DNA from: Picosynechococcus sp. PCC 7117
GTDB lineage: Bacteria > Cyanobacteriota > Cyanobacteriia > Cyanobacteriales > MRBY01
NCBI RefSeq assembly: GCF_001693275.1
Contig: NZ_CP016482.1
Location: 186,001-250,000, forward strand
Reading direction: 5' to 3'
Length of the DNA: 64,000 nucleotides
The stretch's first letter is position 1. Each line of letters begins with the position of its first letter. The notes under the pieces are model-generated. The model was not told where the DNA came from. It worked only from the letters and a program-made list of their open reading frames with translations, and searched no databases. The translations under genes were made by a program, and so were the position numbers. This document shows, in pieces, positions 43,560 through 51,398 of this stretch.

Positions 43560-44711
43560 ATGCAAACACCAATTCCCCAGACCTACCCTTCAAAACTGCG
43601 CTTCGATGCTCTGCCGAGTAGTGAAGATTTATCTTCCTCTGTGCAAGCCGCCCGTAAAACAACTCTTTTTCTCCTGAAATGCGCCTTTGTCTGTCACCCC
43701 AAGGATCTCCATGGGACGGCCATTGTCACCAAAGAAGTCAAACAGCGGGCCCGCTTAAATGCCAGCCTCATCACAATTTCTAGTTTGATTAATACCATTG
43801 GTATCACCCCATTTATTCTCATTGCCCTGAGTGGCTTCGGCATTGGGACAATCCCCGCCGCCGCCGTTGTCCTCGGTGGGCTTAATGCCGCCTCTAACCA
43901 CTGCGGGGCGATCGCTGCCAGACATGCCCCAGGTTATCGCGCCAATGCCTGGTGTGGCCTCAGCGGGTTTCTGATGCTCAATACCCTCCTGACTGTTTTT
44001 ACAGGCCCCGGCATTGTGATGTTTACCAACAAACCCGCCGTCCAACAACAGCTGGCAACCAGCATTATCGAGGAACAACGGGAGCGCCTCGATGTATTAA
44101 AGCCAGCAGATGAACTAGATGATCTGGAAACCCAAATTAATGAAGCCCAGACAAGCCTCCAGAAAATTGTCATTGAAGAAGGAGAGGTAGCTTCCCGAGA
44201 AAATCCCGAATGGCAACGACTTCATTTGAGTCTTTATGGAACCTATGAAGAGCGCGATACCGACTGGACGACGGTCAAAACACCAAATCTGCCCCTCACT
44301 CAAAAACTCGAACGCCTTGAGACAGAAAATCTGGCCGCCTACAATGCCGCCAAGGCTAACCTAGATGAACGCCTCAGCCGCCGCACCCAATATGGCAACG
44401 ATGTGCAATTTCTCCAGGCAGAAATGCCCGACCACTTTAGCAGCAATTTTCAGCCCAACCAGGAATTAAAATCTCCTGCTGATGGAGCGGCGATCGCCAC
44501 CGAACTTTTTACCACGGATCTGAAGGCCGGTCGCTTTGAACGCCTCGCCTTTCCAATGCTCATGGCGGGAATCTCCATTGCCTTAAGTGCCACGGCCTGT
44601 GTCCTGACCTATACCTTTTCCCGGAGCCCTGCCGTCCAAGATAGTTTCGACCCCCAGAAAAAGGCGTTAGTTCGCAAAGCGATTCAAATGCTTCGTCAAC
44701 GTTCCCAGTAA
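43560..44711 (+). CDS. Membrane protein with central coiled coil
   Basis: 383 residues from ATG 43560; longer starts add a basic stretch without protein character. Membrane segments at about 70-100 (ITISSLINTIGITPFILIAL, then GIGTIPAAAVVLGG), 130-155 (LSGFLMLNTLLTVFTGPGIV) and near the end (FPMLMAGISIALSATACVLT), with a long coiled coil between. The soluble loop would extend to one side of the membrane. Function unknown; part of the same operon. Confidence 0.65.
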   Translation: MQTPIPQTYPSKLRFDALPSSEDLSSSVQAARKTTLFLLKCAFVCHPKDLHGTAIVTKEVKQRARLNASLITISSLINTIGITPFILIALSGFGIGTIPAAAVVLGGLNAASNHCGAIAARHAPGYRANAWCGLSGFLMLNTLLTVFTGPGIVMFTNKPAVQQQLATSIIEEQRERLDVLKPADELDDLETQINEAQTSLQKIVIEEGEVASRENPEWQRLHLSLYGTYEERDTDWTTVKTPNLPLTQKLERLETENLAAYNAAKANLDERLSRRTQYGNDVQFLQAEMPDHFSSNFQPNQELKSPADGAAIATELFTTDLKAGRFERLAFPMLMAGISIALSATACVLTYTFSRSPAVQDSFDPQKKALVRKAIQMLRQRSQ

Positions 44712-44736
44712 GCCTCATCCCCAGAAGATTAAACCG

Positions 44737-45426
44737 ATGACTCTCTCCTATCCCACGCAGTCTAGCCCAGGCCCCAATTCAGCTTTGCTTGATCATATTG
44801 AAGCGACCGGTGAAGTGGACGAATGCCCAGAACTAGCACTACTCGTTGCGGAATTGATGCAACAGGAAGCCGAACAACAGGATTCTCCCGAAATAACATC
44901 AATCGATCCAGCGGCGATCGCCACCTATGAACAGGATTTATCTATCCAACGGACAGCCCTGAAAAACCACTGTCGGCAGCTATACCAAGCCCTTTCGACA
45001 ATCGAAACGACCCCAGAAGCATCATTCACCGGAGCACCCGCTGAAATCCAAGACCACATCGAACAAATTCAGCAGGTGATCATGCCCATCATGAATTTGA
45101 GCTATCGCTATCATGACATCCTCCAAACGAGCGATCGCCGAGACGGCATTACCCACTGCTATTACACACGGGGCCTGACCTACTGCACCCACTTCATTGC
45201 CCAAAAAGCCAGCGTCACGGCGATCACCACAGAATTGAATACTGCTCTCCGACCAACCATTCTTCTAGCACGTATCTACCGCTATCTCGACCAATTACCC
45301 AGTCTCTATGACGCCTTAAGCAATCGACTGCTACAAACCCTGTGGGAGCAAGTTCCCAGCGAAGCTGAATCAGCCTCTCTGTTTTTTACCCAACCCACCG
45401 AGTCCCCGAACCAAGAGGAAATTTAA
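44737..45426 (+). CDS. Hypothetical helical protein of the seven-gene operon
   Basis: 229 residues, acidic and helical, no membrane segment. The middle (IMPIMNLSYRYHDILQTSDR, THCYYTRGLTYCTHF) has clustered aromatic residues and Cys/His pairs. It begins 25 bases after the membrane protein and ends four bases before the pentapeptide-repeat gene, so cotranscription is nearly certain. No family recognised. Confidence 0.6.
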   Translation: MTLSYPTQSSPGPNSALLDHIEATGEVDECPELALLVAELMQQEAEQQDSPEITSIDPAAIATYEQDLSIQRTALKNHCRQLYQALSTIETTPEASFTGAPAEIQDHIEQIQQVIMPIMNLSYRYHDILQTSDRRDGITHCYYTRGLTYCTHFIAQKASVTAITTELNTALRPTILLARIYRYLDQLPSLYDALSNRLLQTLWEQVPSEAESASLFFTQPTESPNQEEI

Positions 45427-45430
45427 ACCC

Positions 45431-46612
45431 ATGAAACGTTTTGTTCGTACCGTTATCCAAGGCCTTGATACCCTAATTTTCTGGCACCGCACGGCTCCTT
45501 TCCGCCCGACTTTCTCTAAAGAACGCCTCAACAATGCCCAGTTTAAACAAGCCATCCAAGGCGATCGCCGTGATTTTAGCCGTGTGGTTTTTGTGGGGGT
45601 CGACTTTAGCCAATATTCCCTCCAGGGATTTGTGTTCTACCAGGCTGATTTTCGCCTGTCAAACTTATCTGCCCCAGGAACTAACCTAGCCGGTGCTGAG
45701 TTAACAGGAGCTCTTTTGCAGAATGTGAATTTAGCCGGTGCAAATCTGGAGAATGCCATTCTGTGCCATGCCAATCTCGAGGGTGCTAACCTTGCCAACT
45801 GTAACCTTAAAGATGCGAATCTAACTGCCGCCAACCTAAGCAATGCCCTCTTAAATCAAGCCCAGCTCACGGGGGCGATTCTTGTCCAAGCCAAAGCCCA
45901 AGGCGCTAATTTAAAAGAAATCCAAGGCCAGGGTCTCAATGCCCATAGTGCTGATTTACGAGGCGTGAATTTAAGCCAAAGTATTCTCAATGCCGCTGTG
46001 TTTAGCCAGGCACAATTGGGCGCAGCAAATATTGCCCATAGCCAATTGCAAAATAGCAATTTTGCCGAAATCCAAGCCCCTCAACTCAATGGCGTCGGCT
46101 GTGATTTATCGGGGGCTGAACTGCAAGAAGCCAACTTACAAGGGGCCAATCTCCAGGATGCCGTGTTAAAGCGCACCATGTTGCAGCAGTCCAATTTAGC
46201 CGGGAGCCAGTGGGCCCGGGCCGATTTGACCCATGCCACCCTCAGTGGAGCAAACCTCAGCGGTTGTGTCTTTGATAATGCCAATTTAAATGGCGCTAAT
46301 CTCGCAAAGGCCGCCATGAAAGAAGCCAACCTAAACCATGCTTACTGCGCGGGGATTAATGCTGCAGGTGCGAACTTAGCCGGGAGTAACCTCGCCAATG
46401 CAGACTTGCGAGATGCCAATCTCCAGGGGGCAAATTTAGGCCGTGTGAACTGTGCTTGGGCGGATTTACGGGGCGCAAATTTGCTGGGGATCCAAAGTAC
46501 TGACTTGAATTTAGAGAATGCCGATTTGACGGAGGCTAGCATCTCTGGCCTAGACAATATAGCGGCAATGACCTGGCTACCAAAAGAATATAGCGTTAAA
46601 AACTCTGAATAA
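45431..46612 (+). CDS. Pentapeptide repeat protein
   Basis: 393 residues. From about residue 35 to 375 the sequence is built of A(N/D)Lxx units (NLAGANLENAILCHANLEGA, ANLSGCVFDNANLNGANLAK), forming a right-handed quadrilateral beta helix of roughly 65 units. The N terminus (RTVIQGLDTLIFWHRTAPF) is a short helical, possibly membrane-facing, cap. Such proteins act as scaffolds or DNA mimics. Last gene of the operon. Confidence 0.88.
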   Translation: MKRFVRTVIQGLDTLIFWHRTAPFRPTFSKERLNNAQFKQAIQGDRRDFSRVVFVGVDFSQYSLQGFVFYQADFRLSNLSAPGTNLAGAELTGALLQNVNLAGANLENAILCHANLEGANLANCNLKDANLTAANLSNALLNQAQLTGAILVQAKAQGANLKEIQGQGLNAHSADLRGVNLSQSILNAAVFSQAQLGAANIAHSQLQNSNFAEIQAPQLNGVGCDLSGAELQEANLQGANLQDAVLKRTMLQQSNLAGSQWARADLTHATLSGANLSGCVFDNANLNGANLAKAAMKEANLNHAYCAGINAAGANLAGSNLANADLRDANLQGANLGRVNCAWADLRGANLLGIQSTDLNLENADLTEASISGLDNIAAMTWLPKEYSVKNSE

Positions 46613-46668
46613 GTAAGACACAAATCTACTTTATCTGCTATGGGTAACTGTTTTCTCAAGAAGAACTA

Positions 46669-46882
46669 AGAGGCTATTTATAAAGTAAATGAATTTCTTA
46701 ATTTGACCCGTTCGACTGAGCGTTTGACGACTCGACTGCCTTTGACTCGAGCTCAGGCCGAGAGTAGCTCATCGAAGTCTCGTGTCGAAGCCTAAATCCC
46801 CCAAAATGGGGGACTTTCATTCCATTGATTGCCTAAAAATTTCCCCCAGACTGGGGGCCGGGGGGCTTTATAAATCAGCTCT
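46669..46882. mobile_element. Miniature inverted-repeat element, copy 1
   Basis: Terminal arms AGAGGCTATTTATAAAG and CTTTATAAATCAGCTCT are near complements. The inside shares blocks with copy 2 (48472-48608) in the opposite orientation, for example GTCGAAGCCTAAATCCCCCA. It carries no ORF, and its right arm supplies the last codons and stop of the WYL gene. Confidence 0.7.
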
Positions 46883-48094
46883 AACGTCGTGTTTTTTATG
46901 TGTCGATGTCTCCAATTCGTAGCGCTTTAAAATTTTCTGGGCTTGCTGATAATGTTGTTTGATCAAGAAATCCGGTGTCAAAATCTGGATATTGTGCTCA
47001 TATCTCCTCAACCACTGCATAAATTCAGGGATGGATCGCCGGGGTAATTCCAGCGAATAATCAACGTACTTTGGTTGATAACCCCTAGATGCTTTTGGGC
47101 CTTTGCGGATCCGTTGGCTCAGATGTCGTTGTTCTGCTTCGAGGGTAATCATGGCTGCCCCGTCAAAGAAGCGCACTTTGATGGGGATCAACTCAGCGGT
47201 GCCTTGCAATTCAGCCTGTTGCTCCTCTGCTGTGCCTAACCGGAGGCCCCACCCTTGTGCCAAAAGTTGGTGGGCGATCGCCAATCGTTCTCGCTGTTGA
47301 TCCAAACCCCGCCCTTGGGGATCAATAATTCGAAAATGCTCTGCAAATCTGTTAAGGCGACCAACCACGAGACACCCATTCTGACAGTCTTCATAGAGGA
47401 GATACCAGGCCACGTGGTAAAAAATCAATTGCAGGGGCCAGACTCTCTGTAATCCCAGATATTTTTCTGTATAGAGAGAACTATGGCGACTAATTTCAAT
47501 TTTTTGGCCTTTCCAGATCGCTGTCTCAAGGTCTGGTAAGTAATGAAATAATGTGTGTCGATATTCGCCCTGGGCCATCATCAGCTCTGGGTCGGTCTGA
47601 TTGACGGGGTGATTGAGGTTTTGCCGGATTGGATAGGTGGGGTCTAGCTCCTTAAAGTCGAAGCCCCGCAGATAGCGTTGGATCTTTTCTAAGGTTTGAC
47701 GGTAACGGAAGTCACCCAAATCATGGGCGATCGCCCCCATACCGTTGAGCGCTAATTGAAGATCCGCCGCACTAAAGACCCCCGTTCCCAGATAGTAGCC
47801 CCAGCGGTACATTCGATTTTCAAGAATTCTATATTTTCGTAAAAAACTAAAGTCCTTACGAATGGTGGCTAAAGAAGGGTAGTTCGGTCGAAAATCGATA
47901 CCTAGTTCACGGGCGATCGCCTGCCATTTTTCTTGGACAGCAGCCAAGGCGTTATGGTGTTCCTCCCGATTACCCATGCCATCAACATCAGGACATCCTA
48001 CCCCCGGAAAACGGATTAAGGCAGTTATTAAAATAAGTAAGCGATCAAAACTTTTTTGGTCAGAGTAAGGATGGGTTTTGGACACTTTCGGCAT
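46868..48094 (-). CDS. WYL-domain transcriptional regulator
   Basis: 408 residues. An N-terminal winged-helix region (about 1-110), then the WYL domain with its signature in HVAWYLLYEDCQNGCLVVGR at about residues 210-230, and a WCX-like C terminus (FFDGAAMITLEAEQRHLSQR). WYL regulators commonly adjoin CRISPR loci and sense nucleotide ligands; in Synechocystis one controls a subtype I-D array. The last residues and the stop are encoded by the arm of the miniature element, so the native end may be altered. Divergent from csx18-cas1-cas2, which it may control. Confidence 0.85.
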   Translation of the reverse strand: MPKVSKTHPYSDQKSFDRLLILITALIRFPGVGCPDVDGMGNREEHHNALAAVQEKWQAIARELGIDFRPNYPSLATIRKDFSFLRKYRILENRMYRWGYYLGTGVFSAADLQLALNGMGAIAHDLGDFRYRQTLEKIQRYLRGFDFKELDPTYPIRQNLNHPVNQTDPELMMAQGEYRHTLFHYLPDLETAIWKGQKIEISRHSSLYTEKYLGLQRVWPLQLIFYHVAWYLLYEDCQNGCLVVGRLNRFAEHFRIIDPQGRGLDQQRERLAIAHQLLAQGWGLRLGTAEEQQAELQGTAELIPIKVRFFDGAAMITLEAEQRHLSQRIRKGPKASRGYQPKYVDYSLELPRRSIPEFMQWLRRYEHNIQILTPDFLIKQHYQQAQKILKRYELETSTHKKHDVRADL

Positions 48095-48275
48095 GATGTT
48101 GACCTAGGACTAACCCGATACTTCTTTCATTGTCTACCAAAAGAAACTATTCCAACATTGTTTCGACTGATTCTTAATCAGACAACAAATGCGATTTTAA
48201 TAATATTGGCTTTTTGCTGATTTTAATTAAGAACATTTGATTCAATAAAAATTGTCTGTAGTAGGGGCGATCGCC

Positions 48276-48473
48276 ATGAATAGCCAAGAATGGTTCAAAG
48301 TATGTACATCCGTCGCCATTATTGTCTGGGGATTTTCCACCGCTGGGGCGATCGCCCAAGAAAATCAAGTTTGCCATTATGATCGGTGCTACTTAGATGG
48401 TGGATCAAAGGTACTTTGTCGGGTATTAGTGCTTGGCTCCCTTGGGATCGCCACTAGTATCTTGCGTTCTTAG
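48276..48473 (+). CDS. Small hydrophobic protein
   Basis: 65 residues from ATG 48276 with a hydrophobic segment (VCTSVAIIVWGFSTAGAIA) like a signal peptide, four Cys and a second hydrophobic end. Its stop TAG abuts the left arm of the second miniature element. Possibly real but short; no family. Confidence 0.3.
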   Translation: MNSQEWFKVCTSVAIIVWGFSTAGAIAQENQVCHYDRCYLDGGSKVLCRVLVLGSLGIATSILRS

Positions 48474-48608
48474 AGCCTCTTTATAAAACCCCCGGCCCCC
48501 AATTTTGGGGGATTTAGGCTTCGACATGAGACTTCGGCGTGAGCTCAGTTAAACGCTCAGCCGAACGGGGCTGATCTAGGAATTTATTGACTTTATAAAT
48601 GACCTCTT
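48472..48608. mobile_element. Miniature inverted-repeat element, copy 2
   Basis: 137 bases with terminal arms AGAGCCTCTTTATAAA and TTATAAATGACCTCT and the shared internal block TTAGGCTTCGAC. It is the reverse complement of much of copy 1. The pair frames the WYL gene and the small gene after it. Confidence 0.68.
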
Positions 48609-48652
48609 AGGTTCAGCATAGTTTTGTTCTAATATGCTTGGAGTTTCAGGCG

Positions 48653-48949
48653 ATGTATCTTTCTTCCCGCGCCATTTTTGTGCGCAATTTTGCTGCTGCT
48701 CTAGTCAATGGTGCCATCACCCTGATTATTCTGCTCATTGCTCCCTTGGGTTTAGCGGCAGTGATCATGAATACTTTTTTGGTGGGTCTGTCTACATTTT
48801 TGGTTTGTAGTGCCATGGATCTTGTCAGTGCTTGGCTACTGGGAGGCGCTACACCACCCCAATCCCTAGGTGCCACGCGTCGAGGAGATCTGACCCAAAC
48901 CCATCGCCAAAAAGATATTTATCCTTATCGCGATCGCCACGACCAATGA
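48653..48949 (+). CDS. csx18: CRISPR-associated membrane protein Csx18
   Basis: 98 residues from ATG 48653 (GGAG box about ten bases upstream). The sequence (YLSSRAIFVRNFAAALVNGA, ITLIILLIAPLGLAAVIMNT) with two membrane helices fits the Csx18 family found next to cyanobacterial cas1. A basic tail follows. It overlaps cas1 by four bases (ATGA), so the two are coupled. The family's function is not known; it has been linked to adaptation loci. Confidence 0.78.
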   Translation: MYLSSRAIFVRNFAAALVNGAITLIILLIAPLGLAAVIMNTFLVGLSTFLVCSAMDLVSAWLLGGATPPQSLGATRRGDLTQTHRQKDIYPYRDRHDQ

Positions 48950-49932
48950 GAACGCTCTACGTGTCAGAGCAGGGTTGTTATGTGCGTCTACGGCAGGAAT
49001 ATCTCACTGTGTGGCGCAAGCAGGATTGTTTAACTGAAATTCAGTTGCCCCAACTTGAGCAGGTGTTGATTTTTGGGAAATCTCAGCTCTCAACCCAAGC
49101 GATCCGGGCCTGTTTATGGCGGGATATTCCCATTGTCTTCTTATCTCGAATGGGATTCTGTTACGGTCGCATCATGGCCCTAGAGCGGGGTTATCGTCAT
49201 TTATCGCGTTATCAGCAAGCTCTCGCGCCAGTGGATAAGTTGACCGTCGCCCGTGCGATCGCTGGGGCCAAGCTTCAGAACAGTCGAGTTATCCTCCAGC
49301 GGCAACAGCGTAAACGGCCTCTGGAACCTGTGGCCTTTGCTATTGAGACCTTGGGTTATTTACGCCAACAGATCTCCATGGCCAATTCTGTAGAACGGAT
49401 TATGGGCTTAGAAGGGGCAGCGGCAGCGAGTTATTTTAATGCTTTGGGTTATTGTCTACGCAATGAGGCTTTTCCTTTTATGGGGCGATCGCGGCAGCCA
49501 CCACTAAATCCAGTCAATGCTTTACTCAGTTTTGGCTATCAAGTGTTATGGAACCATCTATTTACGCTCATCGAAATTCGTGGTCTAGACCCCTATCAAG
49601 GCTGTTTACACCAGGGTTCAGAACGCCATGGGGCTTTGGTTTCGGATCTCATCGAAGAGTTCCGCGCTCCCCTTGTGGATAGTTTGGTTTTGTATCTCGT
49701 GAATAAAAACATCATTAAACCGGATCATTTTATCTATCGAGATGGAGGCTGTTTTTTGAATCAAGCAGGACGCAAGGTTTATCTCTCAACTTTTGTGCAG
49801 CAGATGGAAACAACTATTTCCCTAGAGGATCGTCAGGAACCGCGCTGGCATCTGTTGACGCGGCAAGTTCGTGCTTACCAAAATTTTGTTTATCGTCCAG
49901 TGTTGGGTTATGCGCCTTACGAAATTCGTTAA
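48946..49932 (+). CDS. cas1: Cas1 integrase
   Basis: 328 residues. Start ATG 48946 overlaps the csx18 stop (ATGA). The N-terminal beta domain (TLYVSEQGCYVRLRQEYLTV) and helical C-terminal domain carry the metal-binding residues: Glu in IMGLEGAAAASYF, His in YQGCLHQGSE and Glu/Asp in SDLIEEFRAPLVD. It joins new spacers into the array with Cas2. Full length and intact. Confidence 0.95.
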   Translation: MRTLYVSEQGCYVRLRQEYLTVWRKQDCLTEIQLPQLEQVLIFGKSQLSTQAIRACLWRDIPIVFLSRMGFCYGRIMALERGYRHLSRYQQALAPVDKLTVARAIAGAKLQNSRVILQRQQRKRPLEPVAFAIETLGYLRQQISMANSVERIMGLEGAAAASYFNALGYCLRNEAFPFMGRSRQPPLNPVNALLSFGYQVLWNHLFTLIEIRGLDPYQGCLHQGSERHGALVSDLIEEFRAPLVDSLVLYLVNKNIIKPDHFIYRDGGCFLNQAGRKVYLSTFVQQMETTISLEDRQEPRWHLLTRQVRAYQNFVYRPVLGYAPYEIR

Positions 49933-50210
49933 TGTTTTATCTGGTCGCCTATGACATTAGTGATAATAAGCGGCGCAAAAAGATCGCGGATCTGCTGGAG
50001 GGTTATGGAGTGCGCGTACAATATTCTGTTTTTGAATGTCATCTGTCACCCAAAAAGTATAAAGAGTTGAAAAAACGACTTTCGCGTTATTACAAAGAGG
50101 ATCAAGGGGACAGTTTGCGGTTTTATCCGATTTCGAGTCATACTCTTTCCCAGGTGGAAATTTGGGGGTTACCTTCTCTGACCGATCCACCTTCGTCAAT
50201 GATTATTTAG
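49932..50210 (+). CDS. cas2: Cas2 adaptation protein
   Basis: 92 residues with the ferredoxin-like fold start FYLVAYDISDNKRRKKIADL, GVRVQYSVFECHLS and the typical C-terminal beta strand (SLRFYPISSH). It overlaps cas1 by one base (TAATG) and forms the Cas1-Cas2 complex. Intact. Confidence 0.95.
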   Translation: MFYLVAYDISDNKRRKKIADLLEGYGVRVQYSVFECHLSPKKYKELKKRLSRYYKEDQGDSLRFYPISSHTLSQVEIWGLPSLTDPPSSMII

Positions 50211-50388
50211 CGACCGATTTGGAAAATGGCTGAAACAGTATTAACTTCGTGCAATTGCTCGAAAGCTTACCTGGCAAAGGTTTTAGGGATTTTTTTCTGG
50301 CCTTTTCTGTTGGAGCCTGGTAAAATTTTGCTATCGGTCGCAAACGCTCGCTGGAGTCCTCTCCGGACAAGCGTTTGAAAGACCAACA
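50211..50388 (+). promoter_or_regulatory. CRISPR leader
   Basis: 178 bases between cas2 and the first repeat. GCGACCGAT (50210-50218) and ATCGGTCGC (50333-50341) are exact complements framing most of it. A second hairpin follows (CAAACGCT at 50341-50348 with AGCGTTTG at 50370-50377, enclosing GTCC/GGAC), ending 11 bases before repeat 1. These are candidate sites for integration factors or the array promoter. Confidence 0.7.
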
Positions 50389-51166
50389 GTTTCTCTTTAC
50401 TTGAGAAGCTAATAGATTGGAAACGCTTAGAATTTGACCAGTTGGTCAATAAGCCATTGCGTTTCTCTTTACTTGAGAAGCTAATAGATTGGAAACAATA
50501 CAGAACCCTTTTCTGTTCCTTTACATCGTCATGATGTTTCTCTTTACTTGAGAAGCTAATAGATTGGAAACTTAGTACACATTGAATATGGAGGTATCAA
50601 CATGTACTTACGTTTCTCTTTACTTGAGAAGCTAATAGATTGGAAACCCATTGTTACAGTGCAACAAGTTGATTACATCTGTGGCAACAGGTTTCTCTTT
50701 ACTTGAGAAGCTAATAGATTGGAAACTCAGTAACAGCTGTGTCTAGTAGATAGTGTCTGTAGGTATGTTTCTCTTTACTTGAGAAGCTAATAGATTGGAA
50801 ACTTAGATTTTCTAGAAGAAAATTATCAATTTAATTTAATAAGTTTCTCTTTACTTGAGAAGCTAATAGATTGGAAACTTTTCAAGTATTATGGATGGAC
50901 GAAAGATTTAGATATGAGTTTCTCTTTACTTGAGAAGCTAATAGATTGGAAACCGGTCGAGCTCGTCCCAGTCCACCGGGGTCGAGACCGGTGTTTCTCT
51001 TTACTTGAGAAGCTAATAGATTGGAAACAGTTTGTAGATAGGTTCAATCTCTACATCTTCAAAGAAGTTTCTCTTTACTTGAGAAGCTAATAGATTGGAA
51101 ACCTCCTGCAGGTCTTTAACTTGTTGTTGGAGTTGGACAAGAGTTTCTCTTTACTTGAGAAGCTAA
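50389..51166 (+). CRISPR. CRISPR array, ten full repeats plus one truncated repeat
   Basis: Repeats are 36 bases, beginning GTTTCTCTTTACTTGAGAAG and ending AATAGATTGGAAAC, all full copies identical. Starts: 50389, 50461, 50536, 50612, 50691, 50767, 50843, 50918, 50993, 51067. Spacers are 36-43 bases. The eleventh copy (51143-51166) keeps 24 bases and loses its last 12. The intact end faces cas2 and the leader; the decayed end is distal, so the direction is rightward. Confidence 0.97.
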
Positions 51167-51398
51167 ATTCGATTATCATAAGCTTACTAAAATCGCTGAA
51201 ACTACTGCTATACATAGATTTCAGTGGAAACATCTCAAAATTACCGTAAGCTTAGACTATTTTTTGTCTACTTTTAAATTCATTCTATCGCCGGGGATCA
51301 TTGCCCCATAAGCTTTTCAGAGGATCTGGTATCGTGAACTACTGGTAAATTAAGCCCACAGTCTATGATGAGTATGCTGTAATCCAATTTTGCGCACC
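51167..51398. other. Region after the array
   Basis: 232 bases without a gene. The sequence departs abruptly from the repeat at 51167, suggesting a rearrangement that removed the end of the last repeat. Two TAAGCTTA copies occur. The promoter for the Dnd-associated methyltransferase is presumably here. Confidence 0.4.
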
